From an alpha proteobacterium AAP38 (lineage in GTDB: Bacteria > Pseudomonadota > Alphaproteobacteria > Azospirillales > Azospirillaceae), in NCBI GenBank assembly GCA_001296005.1, contig LJHR01000005.1, positions 1 through 64,000 on the forward strand: a stretch of DNA of 64,000 bases, written 5' to 3'. This document shows, in pieces, positions 46,544-55,027 of this stretch (position 1 is the stretch's first letter; each line of letters opens with the position of its first letter). Made by a program: the position numbers and the translations under genes. A model generated the notes under the pieces. That model saw only the letters and a list, made by a program, of their open reading frames with translations. It ran no database searches and was not told the origin of the DNA.

Positions 46544-47407
46544 ATGGCCCCCCTGTCCCGCCGCCTGTTCTTGTTGTCCGCCACGGCGCTGACGGTTCTG
46601 CCGGCCTGGGCGGCGCCTGCCGATCTGACCGTAAAAACCCCTTCGGGCCGCGCGGTTGCTGTCAGTGTCTGGAAGGCCGTGGGCAAGGAGACGGGGCGCA
46701 TCCTGTTCTCCCATGGGGCCGCTTCGGCGCCCTGGAAATATCAGCCGCTGGTCGATGCCTGGACGAAGGCCGGCTACAGCGTCTATGCCCCCTTGCATGT
46801 GGACAGCACCGACCATCCCGACCGTGCGAATTTCCAGGGTATGGCCAGCTGGCCGGCGCGGATCGAGGATGTGCGGGCCTTGGCCGACCATCTGGGCGGT
46901 CCCTATATCGCCGCCGGCCATTCCTATGGCGCGCTGGTGTCGCTGTGCCTGGGTGGGTCGGCCATCGCCGTGCCGCCGGAGGTGAAGACGCCGCTGCGTG
47001 ACCCGCGCGCCCTTGTCTCTCTGGCTTTCTCTCCGCCCGGTGCCGGCATGGGCTTTATCAATGCCGGCGACTATGCGCCGCTGGCGGTACCCGCCTTCAT
47101 CCAGACCGGCGACAAGGATGTGCCGCCGGGTCCCGGTGGCGACTGGAAAAGCCATCTGCTGCCTTATGACGAAGCAGCCCCCGGCGGGAGCCGTTATGCC
47201 CTGGTGCTGGATGGGGTGGACCATTATTTCGGCGGCGGCATCTGCCGGCCCGAACTGCCGGGACCGGTGCAGGCCGAACAACTAGCCATCGCTGCCGAAC
47301 TGTCGGTGCTGTTCATGCGCGCCTATGCGGGCGGCGACAAGCCGGCATTGGCCAGCCTGAAGGACCGGCTGTCGGATAAGGGCCCGGCCCGTTTAACGGT
47401 CAAGTAA
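46544..47407 (+). CDS. Exported alpha/beta-hydrolase (dienelactone-hydrolase-like)
   Basis: 287 residues. Tat-like signal LSRRLFLLSATALTVLPAWAA. ILFSHGAASAPWKYQPLVDAW (oxyanion region), DVRALADHLGGPYIAAGHSYGALVSLCLGG (Ser in GHSYG, about 128), AFIQTGDKDVPPGPGGDWKSH (acid) and LDGVDHYFGG (His) match a PET-hydrolase/dienelactone hydrolase-type esterase. It has GGAG 6 bases before its ATG. Its 3' end overlaps the converging HTH gene by 15 bases. Substrate unknown; probably a periplasmic ester or lactone of the island pathway. Confidence 0.85.
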   Translation: MAPLSRRLFLLSATALTVLPAWAAPADLTVKTPSGRAVAVSVWKAVGKETGRILFSHGAASAPWKYQPLVDAWTKAGYSVYAPLHVDSTDHPDRANFQGMASWPARIEDVRALADHLGGPYIAAGHSYGALVSLCLGGSAIAVPPEVKTPLRDPRALVSLAFSPPGAGMGFINAGDYAPLAVPAFIQTGDKDVPPGPGGDWKSHLLPYDEAAPGGSRYALVLDGVDHYFGGGICRPELPGPVQAEQLAIAAELSVLFMRAYAGGDKPALASLKDRLSDKGPARLTVK

Positions 47408-47677
47408 CCGGGGCCGCCCCCGCCGCGCAGGCTTGACCAGCCCGTCTCGGTTAAGCAGAGACAGTGCCGCTGTGGCCGTCCCACGGCAAACGCCGTAATG
47501 GGCGGCCAAACCCATTTGCGTGGTTGGCACATCCACGGCCCGATTGCCCAGCAATTCCGCGCGCAGCAGCATGTAAAGCCGGTAGTAGGCCGGGATCATC
47601 ATCACCACCTCGGGAATGCCGGCGGCGGCATCCAGGCTGCGGCGAAGGGTCTGGTTGTCGAGTGAAAGCTGCATCAA
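47393..47677 (-). CDS. Small winged-helix DNA-binding protein
   Basis: 94 residues. After a helical N-part (IPAYYRLYMLLRAELLGNRAVDVP) comes a winged-helix pattern: TTQMGLAAHYGVCRGTATAALSLLNRDGLVKPARRGRPRLL, similar to the GntR/MarR reading head with an AT-hook-like RRGRPR end. No effector domain, so too short for a full GntR regulator; it could act as a local regulator or be a fragment. Two Met codons start the frame. Overlaps the hydrolase gene by 15 bases at the 3' end. Confidence 0.6.
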   Translation of the reverse strand: MMQLSLDNQTLRRSLDAAAGIPEVVMMIPAYYRLYMLLRAELLGNRAVDVPTTQMGLAAHYGVCRGTATAALSLLNRDGLVKPARRGRPRLLDR

Positions 47678-47704
47678 CGGTTCAGACGGGTTCCAAAGAC
47701 AAAC

Positions 47705-47733
47705 CCGCCACCCACGGGGGGCGTGGGTGGCGG
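47705..47733 (-). terminator. Rho-independent terminator after the copy B methyltransferase operon
   Basis: CCGCCACCCACG / CGTGGGTGGCGG, perfect 12-bp arms with a 5-base loop; on the minus strand it is followed by GGTTTGTCTTT. Confidence 0.85.
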
Positions 47734-47776
47734 CAGTTTAGGGAGAAAACAGTAATCGGATGAGGACGAGGGAGGC

Positions 47777-48139
47777 TTACGCCTCCGCGATTTCCTCAAT
47801 TGTGCGGTTGAAACGTTCCTTGGTGTCGGCTTCCGCCGCCTCACGCGCTTCCTTGCGCATCAGGTAGAAAATCCGATCCAGAAAATCCTGACGCCAGGCT
47901 TCGCGCGCTTCCAACGCGTCTTGGTCCAGCACCAGGGTTTCGATCCCGGCGGCCAGATCCAGGCCCTTGGTCTTGGCATAGCGTTCGACACTGTCCAGCC
48001 GGTCATGCAGAACGGAAATCTCGTTCGCCAGGACCAGGACCATCGACATGGCCTGATCCATGCCGGGGGCGTCATAGAATTGCGGGCGCTTGCCCTTGGC
48101 ATCCTTGACGACGTGCGGGCGGTTGGCGGTGCTGGTCAT
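47777..48139 (-). CDS. Small helical partner protein of methyltransferase (copy B)
   Basis: 120 residues from ATG 48139 (MTSTANRPHVVKDAKGKRP). Homologue of the protein at 18768-19124: KGKRPQFYDAPGMDQAMSMVLVLANEISVLHDRLDSVERYAKTKG, then WRQDFLDRIFYLMRKEAREA, continuing to a charged end TIEEIAEA. Charge pattern and heptads suggest a coiled coil. Its ATG overlaps the stop of the methyltransferase gene (ATGA), the same coupling as in copy A. No known family recognised. Confidence 0.72.
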   Translation of the reverse strand: MTSTANRPHVVKDAKGKRPQFYDAPGMDQAMSMVLVLANEISVLHDRLDSVERYAKTKGLDLAAGIETLVLDQDALEAREAWRQDFLDRIFYLMRKEAREAAEADTKERFNRTIEEIAEA

Positions 48140-49377
48140 CAGGCGGCATCCTTGGCGGCAATGGTCGTCTGTTTCTGGGCGATGAACACTTCCCAACCGC
48201 CGCCCGGCGCATATTCACCGGCGGTGAATTCACGTTCCGCCACGGCGCTGGCGGCATCCTGGCTGTAACCGGAGGCCTCGCTGGCGGCGAATTCCATGAC
48301 GGCCATGGGGGCGGTGTCGAATTTGGCGTCGGCTCGGTCGAAACCGGCCTTTTGGGCGAGGTCGAACTGGTCCATCTCGCGCATCGCGCCCCAGAAGGGC
48401 TCGTTATTGTACCAGGTCTCGTTATCCAGGATGAACTGGGTGAACGGGTCCATCAGGTCAAATGGCGGCAGGTCGGCATGGATCATCAGACCGCCCGGCG
48501 ACAGCAGTCGGTGACATTCCTTGAAGATGCGCGGCATGGCCTTGGCCGAGGTTTCGTGCAGTAGGATATGGCTGACCACCAGATCGAAATGCCCGTCGGG
48601 GAAACGCGTTTCCTCCGCGTTCATCTGCGCAAAATTCACCTCCAGCCCCAGGCCGGCAGCGCGCGCATGGGCATAGCGTACGCAAGGCCCACCGACATCA
48701 ATGCCCCAGACCTCGGCATCGGGGAACAGCTCCTTGTAGGGCAGGGTGGCGTGACCCACTGTGCAGCCCATGTCCAGGATACGCTTGGGGCTAAAGTCCG
48801 GCATGCGGCGCTTCAGGTAGTTGCAGACCGATCGGCCCATATCGTCGTTCAGCGGCCCCATATAACCCATGGCGTAGAGATAAACGCCACGGTCATACAG
48901 GGCACCAACGGAGATGTCGTTCTCGGCGACTTCCGTGGCATAGCCGCCGGGCATGCAATGGATATCCAGCGCCGTGATATAGCGCGGAACCACGAAACCG
49001 TCGGGAATATCCAGCACCGCGCCCGACTTTGCCGACAGTTCGGCGGCCTTCTCAATCAGCTCCGGCAATTGCCGGTCGATGCTGACATTGGTGGCCTCCC
49101 ACAGCAGTTCCTGTGCGATGCGGTTGGCGGACGCGTAATGCTGGAAATACAGATCGCGGACCATGCCGGCGCGGATATCGCGGCGGTCGGCGGGGGCGCG
49201 GCCATGTTGCGCCTCGAATGCCGGGGCCACCCGGTTGCGATAGATCGGTGTCAGGCCGGGAAGAAGCTTCTGTTGAATGAAGTTCTTGAAGCTCTTGGTA
49301 AATTCCTGGCGCGACGCCTCGTCATGTGTGGCGGTGGGCAGCGCTGGATGCGCCTGTTGCTGGAATGTATTAAGCAT
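48139..49377 (-). CDS. SAM-dependent methyltransferase with helical N-domain (copy B)
   Basis: 412 residues from ATG 49377 (MLNTFQQQAHP), GGAG 6 bases upstream. Helical N-domain to about 135 (EFTKSFKNFIQQKLLPGLTPIYRNRVAP), then DIHCMPGGYATEVAEND at about 138-152. The SAM fold begins RILDMGCTVGHATLPYKE (about 197), with GIDVGGPCVRYAHARA, DLVVSHILLHETSAKAMPRIF and RLLSPGGLMIHADLP. Copy A shares all of these. The glycine loop GCTVG is less canonical than in copy A. Substrate unknown. Divergent from the DUF1838 gene, with an IclR-type operator between them. Confidence 0.82.
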   Translation of the reverse strand: MLNTFQQQAHPALPTATHDEASRQEFTKSFKNFIQQKLLPGLTPIYRNRVAPAFEAQHGRAPADRRDIRAGMVRDLYFQHYASANRIAQELLWEATNVSIDRQLPELIEKAAELSAKSGAVLDIPDGFVVPRYITALDIHCMPGGYATEVAENDISVGALYDRGVYLYAMGYMGPLNDDMGRSVCNYLKRRMPDFSPKRILDMGCTVGHATLPYKELFPDAEVWGIDVGGPCVRYAHARAAGLGLEVNFAQMNAEETRFPDGHFDLVVSHILLHETSAKAMPRIFKECHRLLSPGGLMIHADLPPFDLMDPFTQFILDNETWYNNEPFWGAMREMDQFDLAQKAGFDRADAKFDTAPMAVMEFAASEASGYSQDAASAVAEREFTAGEYAPGGGWEVFIAQKQTTIAAKDAA

Positions 49378-49471
49378 GACCGCTCCCGGATCGGTGATGG
49401 TTGCTTGGAAAATCCTGGGACCAATTGAAGGGCCGGACCGGGATGCGGGCAAAGGGCGCTGCCCGCAAATG

Positions 49472-49484
49472 TCCATCTGGTGGA
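49472..49484. promoter_or_regulatory. IclR-type operator TCCA-N5-TGGA
   Basis: TCCATCTGGTGGA in the 215-base gap between methyltransferase copy B and the DUF1838 gene; differs by one base from the copy at 36850. Confidence 0.55.
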
Positions 49485-49592
49485 TATGGCCGGGATGATC
49501 GTTTCCAGCCTGAATTCTTCCGCGCCAGATTTGATCACGACAAGGGGGGCGGTGCCACGCCTTCTATTCAGAACAATGGGAGTTCCGGGATC

Positions 49593-50624
49593 ATGAGCGG
49601 ACCTGAATTGACGCGCCGTCAAAGCCTGGGCCTGGCGGCCATGGCCGCCGCCGCGGGTGCGGTTGGCGCGGGTGTGTCGGCGGCCTCTGCGGCGTCGTCG
49701 GCCACGCCGTCCTTCCTGACCAAGATCGATTTCAAGGACCCGAAATGGAACCGGGACAGCTATATCCGCCTTGACGCCGATATTGACCCGACCAAGGAAA
49801 AGATCGGCTGGTTCAGGGGCAATGTCTATGGCGTGCGGGACAACGAGCCGGTGCGCACCCTGTTTGTTCTGGACGGGTTTAGCTTCGTTCGCACCAAGCG
49901 TCTTGAAGATGGTTCCTATCGCCGCATGCTGCGCGAGATCGGCTTCTATCGGGATGCCAAGACCGGTGAAATCCTGAAGACCTGGCACAATCCGTATACG
50001 AACGAGGATGTGCGCGTCGTTCCCATCGCCAACGATCCCTACAATTTCACCATCGGTGAGTTCCGCCCGCAGCCGCCTTCCTATGGCGGGCTGAACAAGG
50101 ACAAGCCGCCACCGGAGCCGTTCCTGCTGGATTGGCGCCATGGCCCGGATGACACGGTGATCCTGACCACCGACATCCACCTCTTCTACCCCAACGCCCT
50201 GCAGCCCGATAAGTGGGTGCGCGAATCCTCCGGTGCCTTCAACCGTGTCTCGGAACTGTTCACCTATGTGATCAAGCGCAAGGACCTGGAGAACCCGAAG
50301 CTGACGCATGTGAAGGCGGTGGGTTCCTGGTCGCGCATCACGCCCTGGCTGCCCTGGATGCTGATGGGTCAGGCACCGGGCCATATCTCCTACTTCTGCT
50401 CCTTCGGCGCCTATGACAGCGTGAACGACATCCCTGCGGATATCAGGGAGGCGGCCCGCGCCATGGACCCGAAATGGCTGGCGGCCCCGACGGAGGATTA
50501 TGGTCCGTCCCTGTCCAGCATCGAGAATTATGCCCGGTTCCAGACGCCGGCCCCCGTGCCGGCCGGATGGACCCCGCCGCAGCCGCCGCCACCGCGTACG
50601 CTGCCGCCGATGCCGCCTAAGTAA
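49593..50624 (+). CDS. Tat-exported DUF1838 protein
   Basis: 343 residues from ATG 49593, GGGAG upstream. Tat signal LTRRQSLGLAAMAAAAG. The body (KEKIGWFRGNVYGVRDNEPVRTLFVLDGFSFVR, GEILKTWHNPYTNEDVRVVPIANDP, YVIKRKDLENPK, SWSRITPWLPWMLMGQAPGHI) matches DUF1838, a family with no proven activity that often occurs in sphingomonad-type catabolic clusters. The C-terminus is proline-rich (about 320-343). Export of a folded protein hints at a bound cofactor or metal. A terminator follows, so it is a single-gene unit. Confidence 0.85.
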   Translation: MSGPELTRRQSLGLAAMAAAAGAVGAGVSAASAASSATPSFLTKIDFKDPKWNRDSYIRLDADIDPTKEKIGWFRGNVYGVRDNEPVRTLFVLDGFSFVRTKRLEDGSYRRMLREIGFYRDAKTGEILKTWHNPYTNEDVRVVPIANDPYNFTIGEFRPQPPSYGGLNKDKPPPEPFLLDWRHGPDDTVILTTDIHLFYPNALQPDKWVRESSGAFNRVSELFTYVIKRKDLENPKLTHVKAVGSWSRITPWLPWMLMGQAPGHISYFCSFGAYDSVNDIPADIREAARAMDPKWLAAPTEDYGPSLSSIENYARFQTPAPVPAGWTPPQPPPPRTLPPMPPK

Positions 50625-50634
50625 GCGGATGCCG

Positions 50635-50664
50635 GGGCGGGCGGGCGATAGTGCCCGCCCGCCC
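50635..50664 (+). terminator. Rho-independent terminator after the DUF1838 gene
   Basis: GGGCGGGCGGGC / GCCCGCCCGCCC, perfect 12-bp arms with a 6-base loop, followed by TTTTCGTTT. Confidence 0.9.
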
Positions 50665-50705
50665 TTTTCGTTTCACCAGTAGAGCGACCTTTTCAAGGAT
50701 CACCG

Positions 50706-52058
50706 ATGACCGCCGCCATTACCGATGCACCTCCGCCCGCCGCCGGCCGCCTGGGTCTTCTGTCCCAGGTTGGCTATGGCGTGGGCCAAGTGGCGGGACA
50801 GGTGTTCCGCGACGTGCCGTCGCTGCTGCTGCTGTTCTTCATGACCACGGTTCTGGGGATCGAGCCGGCGCTGGCCGGTGTCGCCATCTTCGTGCCGAAG
50901 CTGGTCTGGGGTGTCGGCTGCGATCTGCTGGTCGGTGTGCTGTCCGACCGCTGGAAACACCGGTTCCACCGCCGCTGGTGGCTGCTGGCGGGTGTCATCG
51001 GCTCCCCCATGGCCTTCCTGCTGCTGTTCCATGTGCCGGCGGACCTGTCGCAGACGGGGCGCGTTGCCTATGTGGCGGGCGCTTTCAGCCTGTATATGGC
51101 GGTATTTGCCAGCTTCTCCGTCCCCTATCTGGCCATTGCGGGGGAGTTGTCGGACGATCCGCACCAGCGGACCGTGCTGATGGCCTGGCGATTGGTGTTC
51201 ACGGCTGCCGGTGTGTTGATCGGCGGGGCGGTGGCGCCCGGCGTGGTGCAGCATCTAGGCGGTGGTCAGCCCGGTTATGAGGGCATGGCCCGCGTCCTGG
51301 CCGTGATCTGCCCTCTTTCCCTGCTGATCGCCTTCTTCGGCGCGGGCCGTGCGGCCCGGCAGGCGGGCCGGGCTCCGGCGGTGGCGACCGGTACGCGTAT
51401 GACATTCTCGGCGGCCATCGCGGTGCTGGCCGCCCCGCGCTTCTCGGTGCTGCTGGCGTCCAACCTGCTGCAATTGATCGGGTCGGGCATGGCCTATGCG
51501 TCCATGCTGTATTTCCTGACCTACAATATGGGGCAGGGGGCGGCGGCGCTGCAATTGATCGGCGGGCTGATCGTGGCGGTCTGCGCCGGCATCATCGTGG
51601 CCCAGCCCCTGTGGGTGGCGGTGGCCAAGCGGGTGGGCAAGAAGCCGGTCTATGTGCTGTCGGCCATCGGCTATGGCGTCACCTATATCGCCTGGTCGCA
51701 GAATGCCCAGTCGGGCATCCCGGTCGCCTATGTGTTCTGCGTGGTGGCAGCGCTGTTCAATTCCGGTTGGGCATTGCTCAGCTTCTCCATGATGTCGGAC
51801 ATCGCGGGTGAGGACCGGGCCAATGCCGGGCTTTACTCCGCCGCCTGGGTGGCGGTGGACAAGATCGGCTTTGCCCTGGGCGGCACATTGCTGGTGGGAC
51901 TTGTCCTGTCCGGCTTCGGCTTTGACGTGGCGCGGTCCATGGCGGGACTGCCGCAGGAACCGCGCGCCCTGACCGGCGTGATGCTGGCTTTCGGGGTCTT
52001 GCCCGGTCTATTCAATCTCATCGCGGCGGCCCTTTATGGCCGCTACGGTCGCCACTGA
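50706..52058 (+). CDS. MFS permease, GPH (glycoside-pentoside-hexuronide) type
   Basis: 450 residues, about 12 membrane helices. GLLSQVGYGVGQVAGQVFRDVPSLLLLFFMTTVLGI, then FVPKLVWGVGCDLLVGVLSDRWKHRFHRRWW, carries the GPH loop (D-x2-x-G-x2-SDR). SVPYLAIAGELSDDPHQRTVLMAWRL and AGLYSAAWVAVDKIGFALGG are also typical. GPH permeases take up sugars or organic acids with H+ or Na+. Inner-membrane importer candidate for the island. The next MFS gene begins 25 bases downstream. Confidence 0.9.
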   Translation: MTAAITDAPPPAAGRLGLLSQVGYGVGQVAGQVFRDVPSLLLLFFMTTVLGIEPALAGVAIFVPKLVWGVGCDLLVGVLSDRWKHRFHRRWWLLAGVIGSPMAFLLLFHVPADLSQTGRVAYVAGAFSLYMAVFASFSVPYLAIAGELSDDPHQRTVLMAWRLVFTAAGVLIGGAVAPGVVQHLGGGQPGYEGMARVLAVICPLSLLIAFFGAGRAARQAGRAPAVATGTRMTFSAAIAVLAAPRFSVLLASNLLQLIGSGMAYASMLYFLTYNMGQGAAALQLIGGLIVAVCAGIIVAQPLWVAVAKRVGKKPVYVLSAIGYGVTYIAWSQNAQSGIPVAYVFCVVAALFNSGWALLSFSMMSDIAGEDRANAGLYSAAWVAVDKIGFALGGTLLVGLVLSGFGFDVARSMAGLPQEPRALTGVMLAFGVLPGLFNLIAAALYGRYGRH

Positions 52059-52083
52059 CAGCAACGCGGGAAAGCGGATATCC

Positions 52084-53301
52084 ATGGGCAAGATTGAGGA
52101 ATTCCGGCGCGGCTGGTCATTGATCCTGGCGGCGGCGACGGGGGTGGGCCTGGGCATTACGGGCCTTACCTTCTACACGCTAGGCATCTTCATCGGGCCG
52201 TTGACCCAGGAGTTCGGCTGGTCCCGCACCTCGCTGGCCTCTGCCACCATCCTGACCACCTTGACAACCCTTTTGCTGGGTCCCGTTGTGGGTCGTCTGG
52301 CCGACCGGTTCGGCGGGCGGACCGTGGGTCTGGTGTCCTTGGTGGGGCTTGCCGCCGGTCTGGGTGGGTTGAGCCTGATCGGTGCCGAACTGTGGAGTTT
52401 CTATCTGGCCTTCGGCATCGCCATGGTGCTGGGTGCCGGTACCTTGCCCATCGTCTGGACCCGCGCCGTCAATGCCGGGTTTGACAAGGCGCGCGGCATG
52501 GCCCTGGGTCTGACCCTGACGGGGACCGGCGTGGTCGCCATCCTGGCCCCGCCCTATACACAATGGCTGATCGCCGACCATGGCTGGCGCACCGCCTATC
52601 TGGGGCAGGCGGCGCTGGTATTGGCCATCGGCCTGCCGGTTGTCTGGCTGCTGTTTCATGAAGTTGGTGGTGCCAAGCATGCCGCAGCGGCCACTACGCT
52701 GAGCCGCCCCGGCCTGACCGCCACTGCCGCCCGCAGGTCGCGGCAGTTCTGGATGCTGGGCGTCGGTTTTCTGTTCGCGTCCTTCGCCGTATCCGCCCTG
52801 ATCGTGCATCTGGTTTCCATCCTGTCGGGTGGCGGGATGGAGCGGGCCAGCGCCGTTTGGGCCGCCAGCCTGCTGGGCTTTGCCATCATTGCGGGCCGGC
52901 TTGGTATCGGCGTGCTGGTCGACCGCTTCTACGCGCCTGCCGTGGCCTTCGGCATCCTGGCCATCGCCGGGGCCGCCTGTTTCCTGCTTATGCTGGCGGG
53001 GGCCCACCTGTCGCTGGCACTCGCCGCCGTCGTGCTGATCGGTCTGGCGGCGGGGGCGGAGGTTGATCTGGTCGCCTATCTGGCCAGCCGCTATTTCGGC
53101 CTGCGCGCCTATGGGGAGATTTATGGCTGGCAGCTCGGCTTCTTTGCGCTGGGTGCCGGGTTGGGGCCGATGGGTGTGGGGCGTCTTTATGATGCGACCG
53201 GTTCCTACACGGTCGGCCTGATCGCCTGCGCCGTCGGGTTTGGCGTTGGCGCCACGCTTATCGGCTTGTTGGGCCGCTATCCGGAGCGGTTCGAGGATTA
53301 A
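52084..53301 (+). CDS. MFS transporter (monocarboxylate/OFA-like)
   Basis: 405 residues from ATG 52084; the frame runs back to an ATG at 52036 inside the previous gene. Twelve-helix MFS: GVGLGITGLTFYTLGIFIGPLTQEFGWSRTSLASA, LGPVVGRLADRFGGRTVGLVSLVGLAAG, RAVNAGFDKARGMALGLTLTGTGV, and SRYFGLRAYGEIYGW. The N-terminal pattern is that of the oxalate/formate and monocarboxylate antiporter-like group. It probably imports an organic acid. In tandem with a GPH permease, so two forms of the substrate may be taken up. Confidence 0.88.
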   Translation: MGKIEEFRRGWSLILAAATGVGLGITGLTFYTLGIFIGPLTQEFGWSRTSLASATILTTLTTLLLGPVVGRLADRFGGRTVGLVSLVGLAAGLGGLSLIGAELWSFYLAFGIAMVLGAGTLPIVWTRAVNAGFDKARGMALGLTLTGTGVVAILAPPYTQWLIADHGWRTAYLGQAALVLAIGLPVVWLLFHEVGGAKHAAAATTLSRPGLTATAARRSRQFWMLGVGFLFASFAVSALIVHLVSILSGGGMERASAVWAASLLGFAIIAGRLGIGVLVDRFYAPAVAFGILAIAGAACFLLMLAGAHLSLALAAVVLIGLAAGAEVDLVAYLASRYFGLRAYGEIYGWQLGFFALGAGLGPMGVGRLYDATGSYTVGLIACAVGFGVGATLIGLLGRYPERFED

Positions 53302-53311
53302 TCATGACCGC

Positions 53312-53321
53312 TGTCCGGACA
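53312..53321. promoter_or_regulatory. TGTCCGGACA palindrome upstream of FAD oxidase A
   Basis: Same 10-base core as the 18-bp operator at 26797-26814, but without the AT arms. Lies 83 bases before the FAD oxidase ATG, just after the MFS stop. Confidence 0.35.
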
Positions 53322-53403
53322 AGGTGCATCGCGGGTCCAGCCGATCCGGCATGATCCTGGCACTGTGTCTTCAACAGACGCATTTTCCAGGGAAACCAAT
53401 ATC

Positions 53404-54984
53404 ATGCCGGATATCGCCGCCGTTACCTCGGACCTCCTGCCGCGTCTGCGCGCGGTTCTGGGGGACGGTGCCGTCCTGACCGATGCCGATGACCTGTCCT
53501 TCTTCGGCCAGGATGTGCATTCCATCGGCGCGCCCCTGCTGGCTGTGATCCGACCGGTGACGCGTGAGGCGCTGACCGGTGCGTTGAAGCTGCTGCATGC
53601 AGTGGGTGTCGCGGTGGTGCCGCGTGGTGGCGGCATGTCCTACTCCAACGGCTATCTGGCCGGAACGGCTGGTGCTGTGTTGGTCGATACCGGCGGCCTG
53701 GACCGCATTGTCGAGATCAATGCCGACGATATGTATGTGGTGGCCGAAGCGGGTGTGACCTGGGCCGCATTGGACGCTGCTCTGGCACCGCTGGGCCTGC
53801 GCACACCCTTCTGGGGACCGTTCTCCGGCATCCGCGCCACCCTTGGCGGGACCATGTCCCAGAATGCCGTCACTTACGGTACCGGCACCTTCGGCACGGC
53901 AGTGGACAGTCTGCTGGGGCTGGAGGTGGCGCTGGCCGATGGGGCGGTCCTGCGCACCGGCTCCTGGGCGCAGCCCAACAGCGCTCCGTTCTTCCGCCAT
54001 TACGGCCCCGATCTGACCGGCCTGTTCAGCGGCGATGCCGGTGCACTGGGCATCAAGATTGCGGTCGCCCTGCGCCTGGTCCGCCGCCGGCCCATCAATA
54101 CCGGCATTTCCTTCGGCTTCCAGACCTTTGACCAGATGCTGGGCGCCATGGCCGCCGTGGCGCGCGAAGGGGTGGCGTCGGAGGCATTCGGGCTGGACCC
54201 GTTTCTGCAAAAGCAGCGCCTGGGTATGGGCGATCTGAAATCCGATTTGAAGATGCTGCTGGCGGTGGGCCGCGCGGGGCGCGGGCCGATTGAGTCGCTG
54301 CTTCAGATGGCGAAGATCGTCATTGCCGGGCGCGGCTTCCTGGACGGCATCAACTATTCCGCCCATTACACGGTCGATGCCTTTGATCGGGATGAGGAAC
54401 GGTCCATGCTGCGCCGGATCCGGGCGGCGGCGGAACCGTTTGGCAAGGAGATCGAGAACTCCATGCCAACCCTGGTCCGTGCCTATCCCTTCCCGCCGCT
54501 GAACCATATCCTGGGGCCGAAGGGGGAGCGTTGGGTGCCGGTACATGGCATCCTGCCCTTCAGCCGGGTGGCCGCCTTCCGGGCCGATCTGGAGGCGCTG
54601 TACGCCCGTCACGCGGCGGAGATGACGCGGCACAAGATTCTGGCCGCCGCCATGTTCTCCACCATCGCCACCAACGGCTTCCTCTATGAACTGGCCTTTT
54701 ATTGGGAGGATGAGCGCGCCGCCTTCCATGACCGCATCCTGGAACCGGAGGCCGCCCGGAACCTGCCACGCTACCCCGCCAATCCGGAAGGGGCGGAACT
54801 GATGCGGCAGCTCAAGAAGGAATGCGTGGCCCTTTATGCCAAGCATGGCGCCGCACACCTGCAGGTGGGACGGCTCTACCCCGTGACCGGCGCCATGATC
54901 CCGGTGACGCGTGCGGTTCTGGGCGCCGTGAAGGCGAATGTGGACGCTGCCGGATTAATGAATCCAGGTGCCCTGGGTCTGTAA
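53404..54984 (+). CDS. FAD-linked oxidase of the vanillyl-alcohol oxidase family, copy A
   Basis: 526 residues from ATG 53404. FAD-binding PCMH-type domain: PLLAVIRPVTREALTGALKLLHAVGVAVVPRGGGMSYSNGY, LDRIVEINADDMYVVAEAGVTWAALDAALAPLGLRTPFWGPFSG, GTMSQNA, and GDAGALGIKIAVALRL. The C-terminal part (MKLLAVG... LYARHGAAHLQVGRLYPVTGAM) is like p-cresol methylhydroxylase/vanillyl-alcohol oxidase flavoproteins and D-lactate dehydrogenases. A paralogue lies at 59190-60803 on the other strand. Likely oxidises an alcohol, hydroxy acid or phenolic side chain. A terminator separates it from the convergent alcohol dehydrogenase. Confidence 0.88.
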   Translation: MPDIAAVTSDLLPRLRAVLGDGAVLTDADDLSFFGQDVHSIGAPLLAVIRPVTREALTGALKLLHAVGVAVVPRGGGMSYSNGYLAGTAGAVLVDTGGLDRIVEINADDMYVVAEAGVTWAALDAALAPLGLRTPFWGPFSGIRATLGGTMSQNAVTYGTGTFGTAVDSLLGLEVALADGAVLRTGSWAQPNSAPFFRHYGPDLTGLFSGDAGALGIKIAVALRLVRRRPINTGISFGFQTFDQMLGAMAAVAREGVASEAFGLDPFLQKQRLGMGDLKSDLKMLLAVGRAGRGPIESLLQMAKIVIAGRGFLDGINYSAHYTVDAFDRDEERSMLRRIRAAAEPFGKEIENSMPTLVRAYPFPPLNHILGPKGERWVPVHGILPFSRVAAFRADLEALYARHAAEMTRHKILAAAMFSTIATNGFLYELAFYWEDERAAFHDRILEPEAARNLPRYPANPEGAELMRQLKKECVALYAKHGAAHLQVGRLYPVTGAMIPVTRAVLGAVKANVDAAGLMNPGALGL

Positions 54985-54995
54985 CCAGCCGGGTG

Positions 54996-55019
54996 GGGGA
55001 GGGGGGGCGCCCCCTCCCC
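54996..55019. terminator. Bidirectional GC hairpin between convergent genes
   Basis: GGGGAGGGGG / CCCCCTCCCC, perfect 10-bp arms with a 4-base loop, between the stops of FAD oxidase A (54984) and the alcohol dehydrogenase (55028). No T tract on either side. Confidence 0.6.
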
Positions 55020-55027
55020 ATCGTGCC

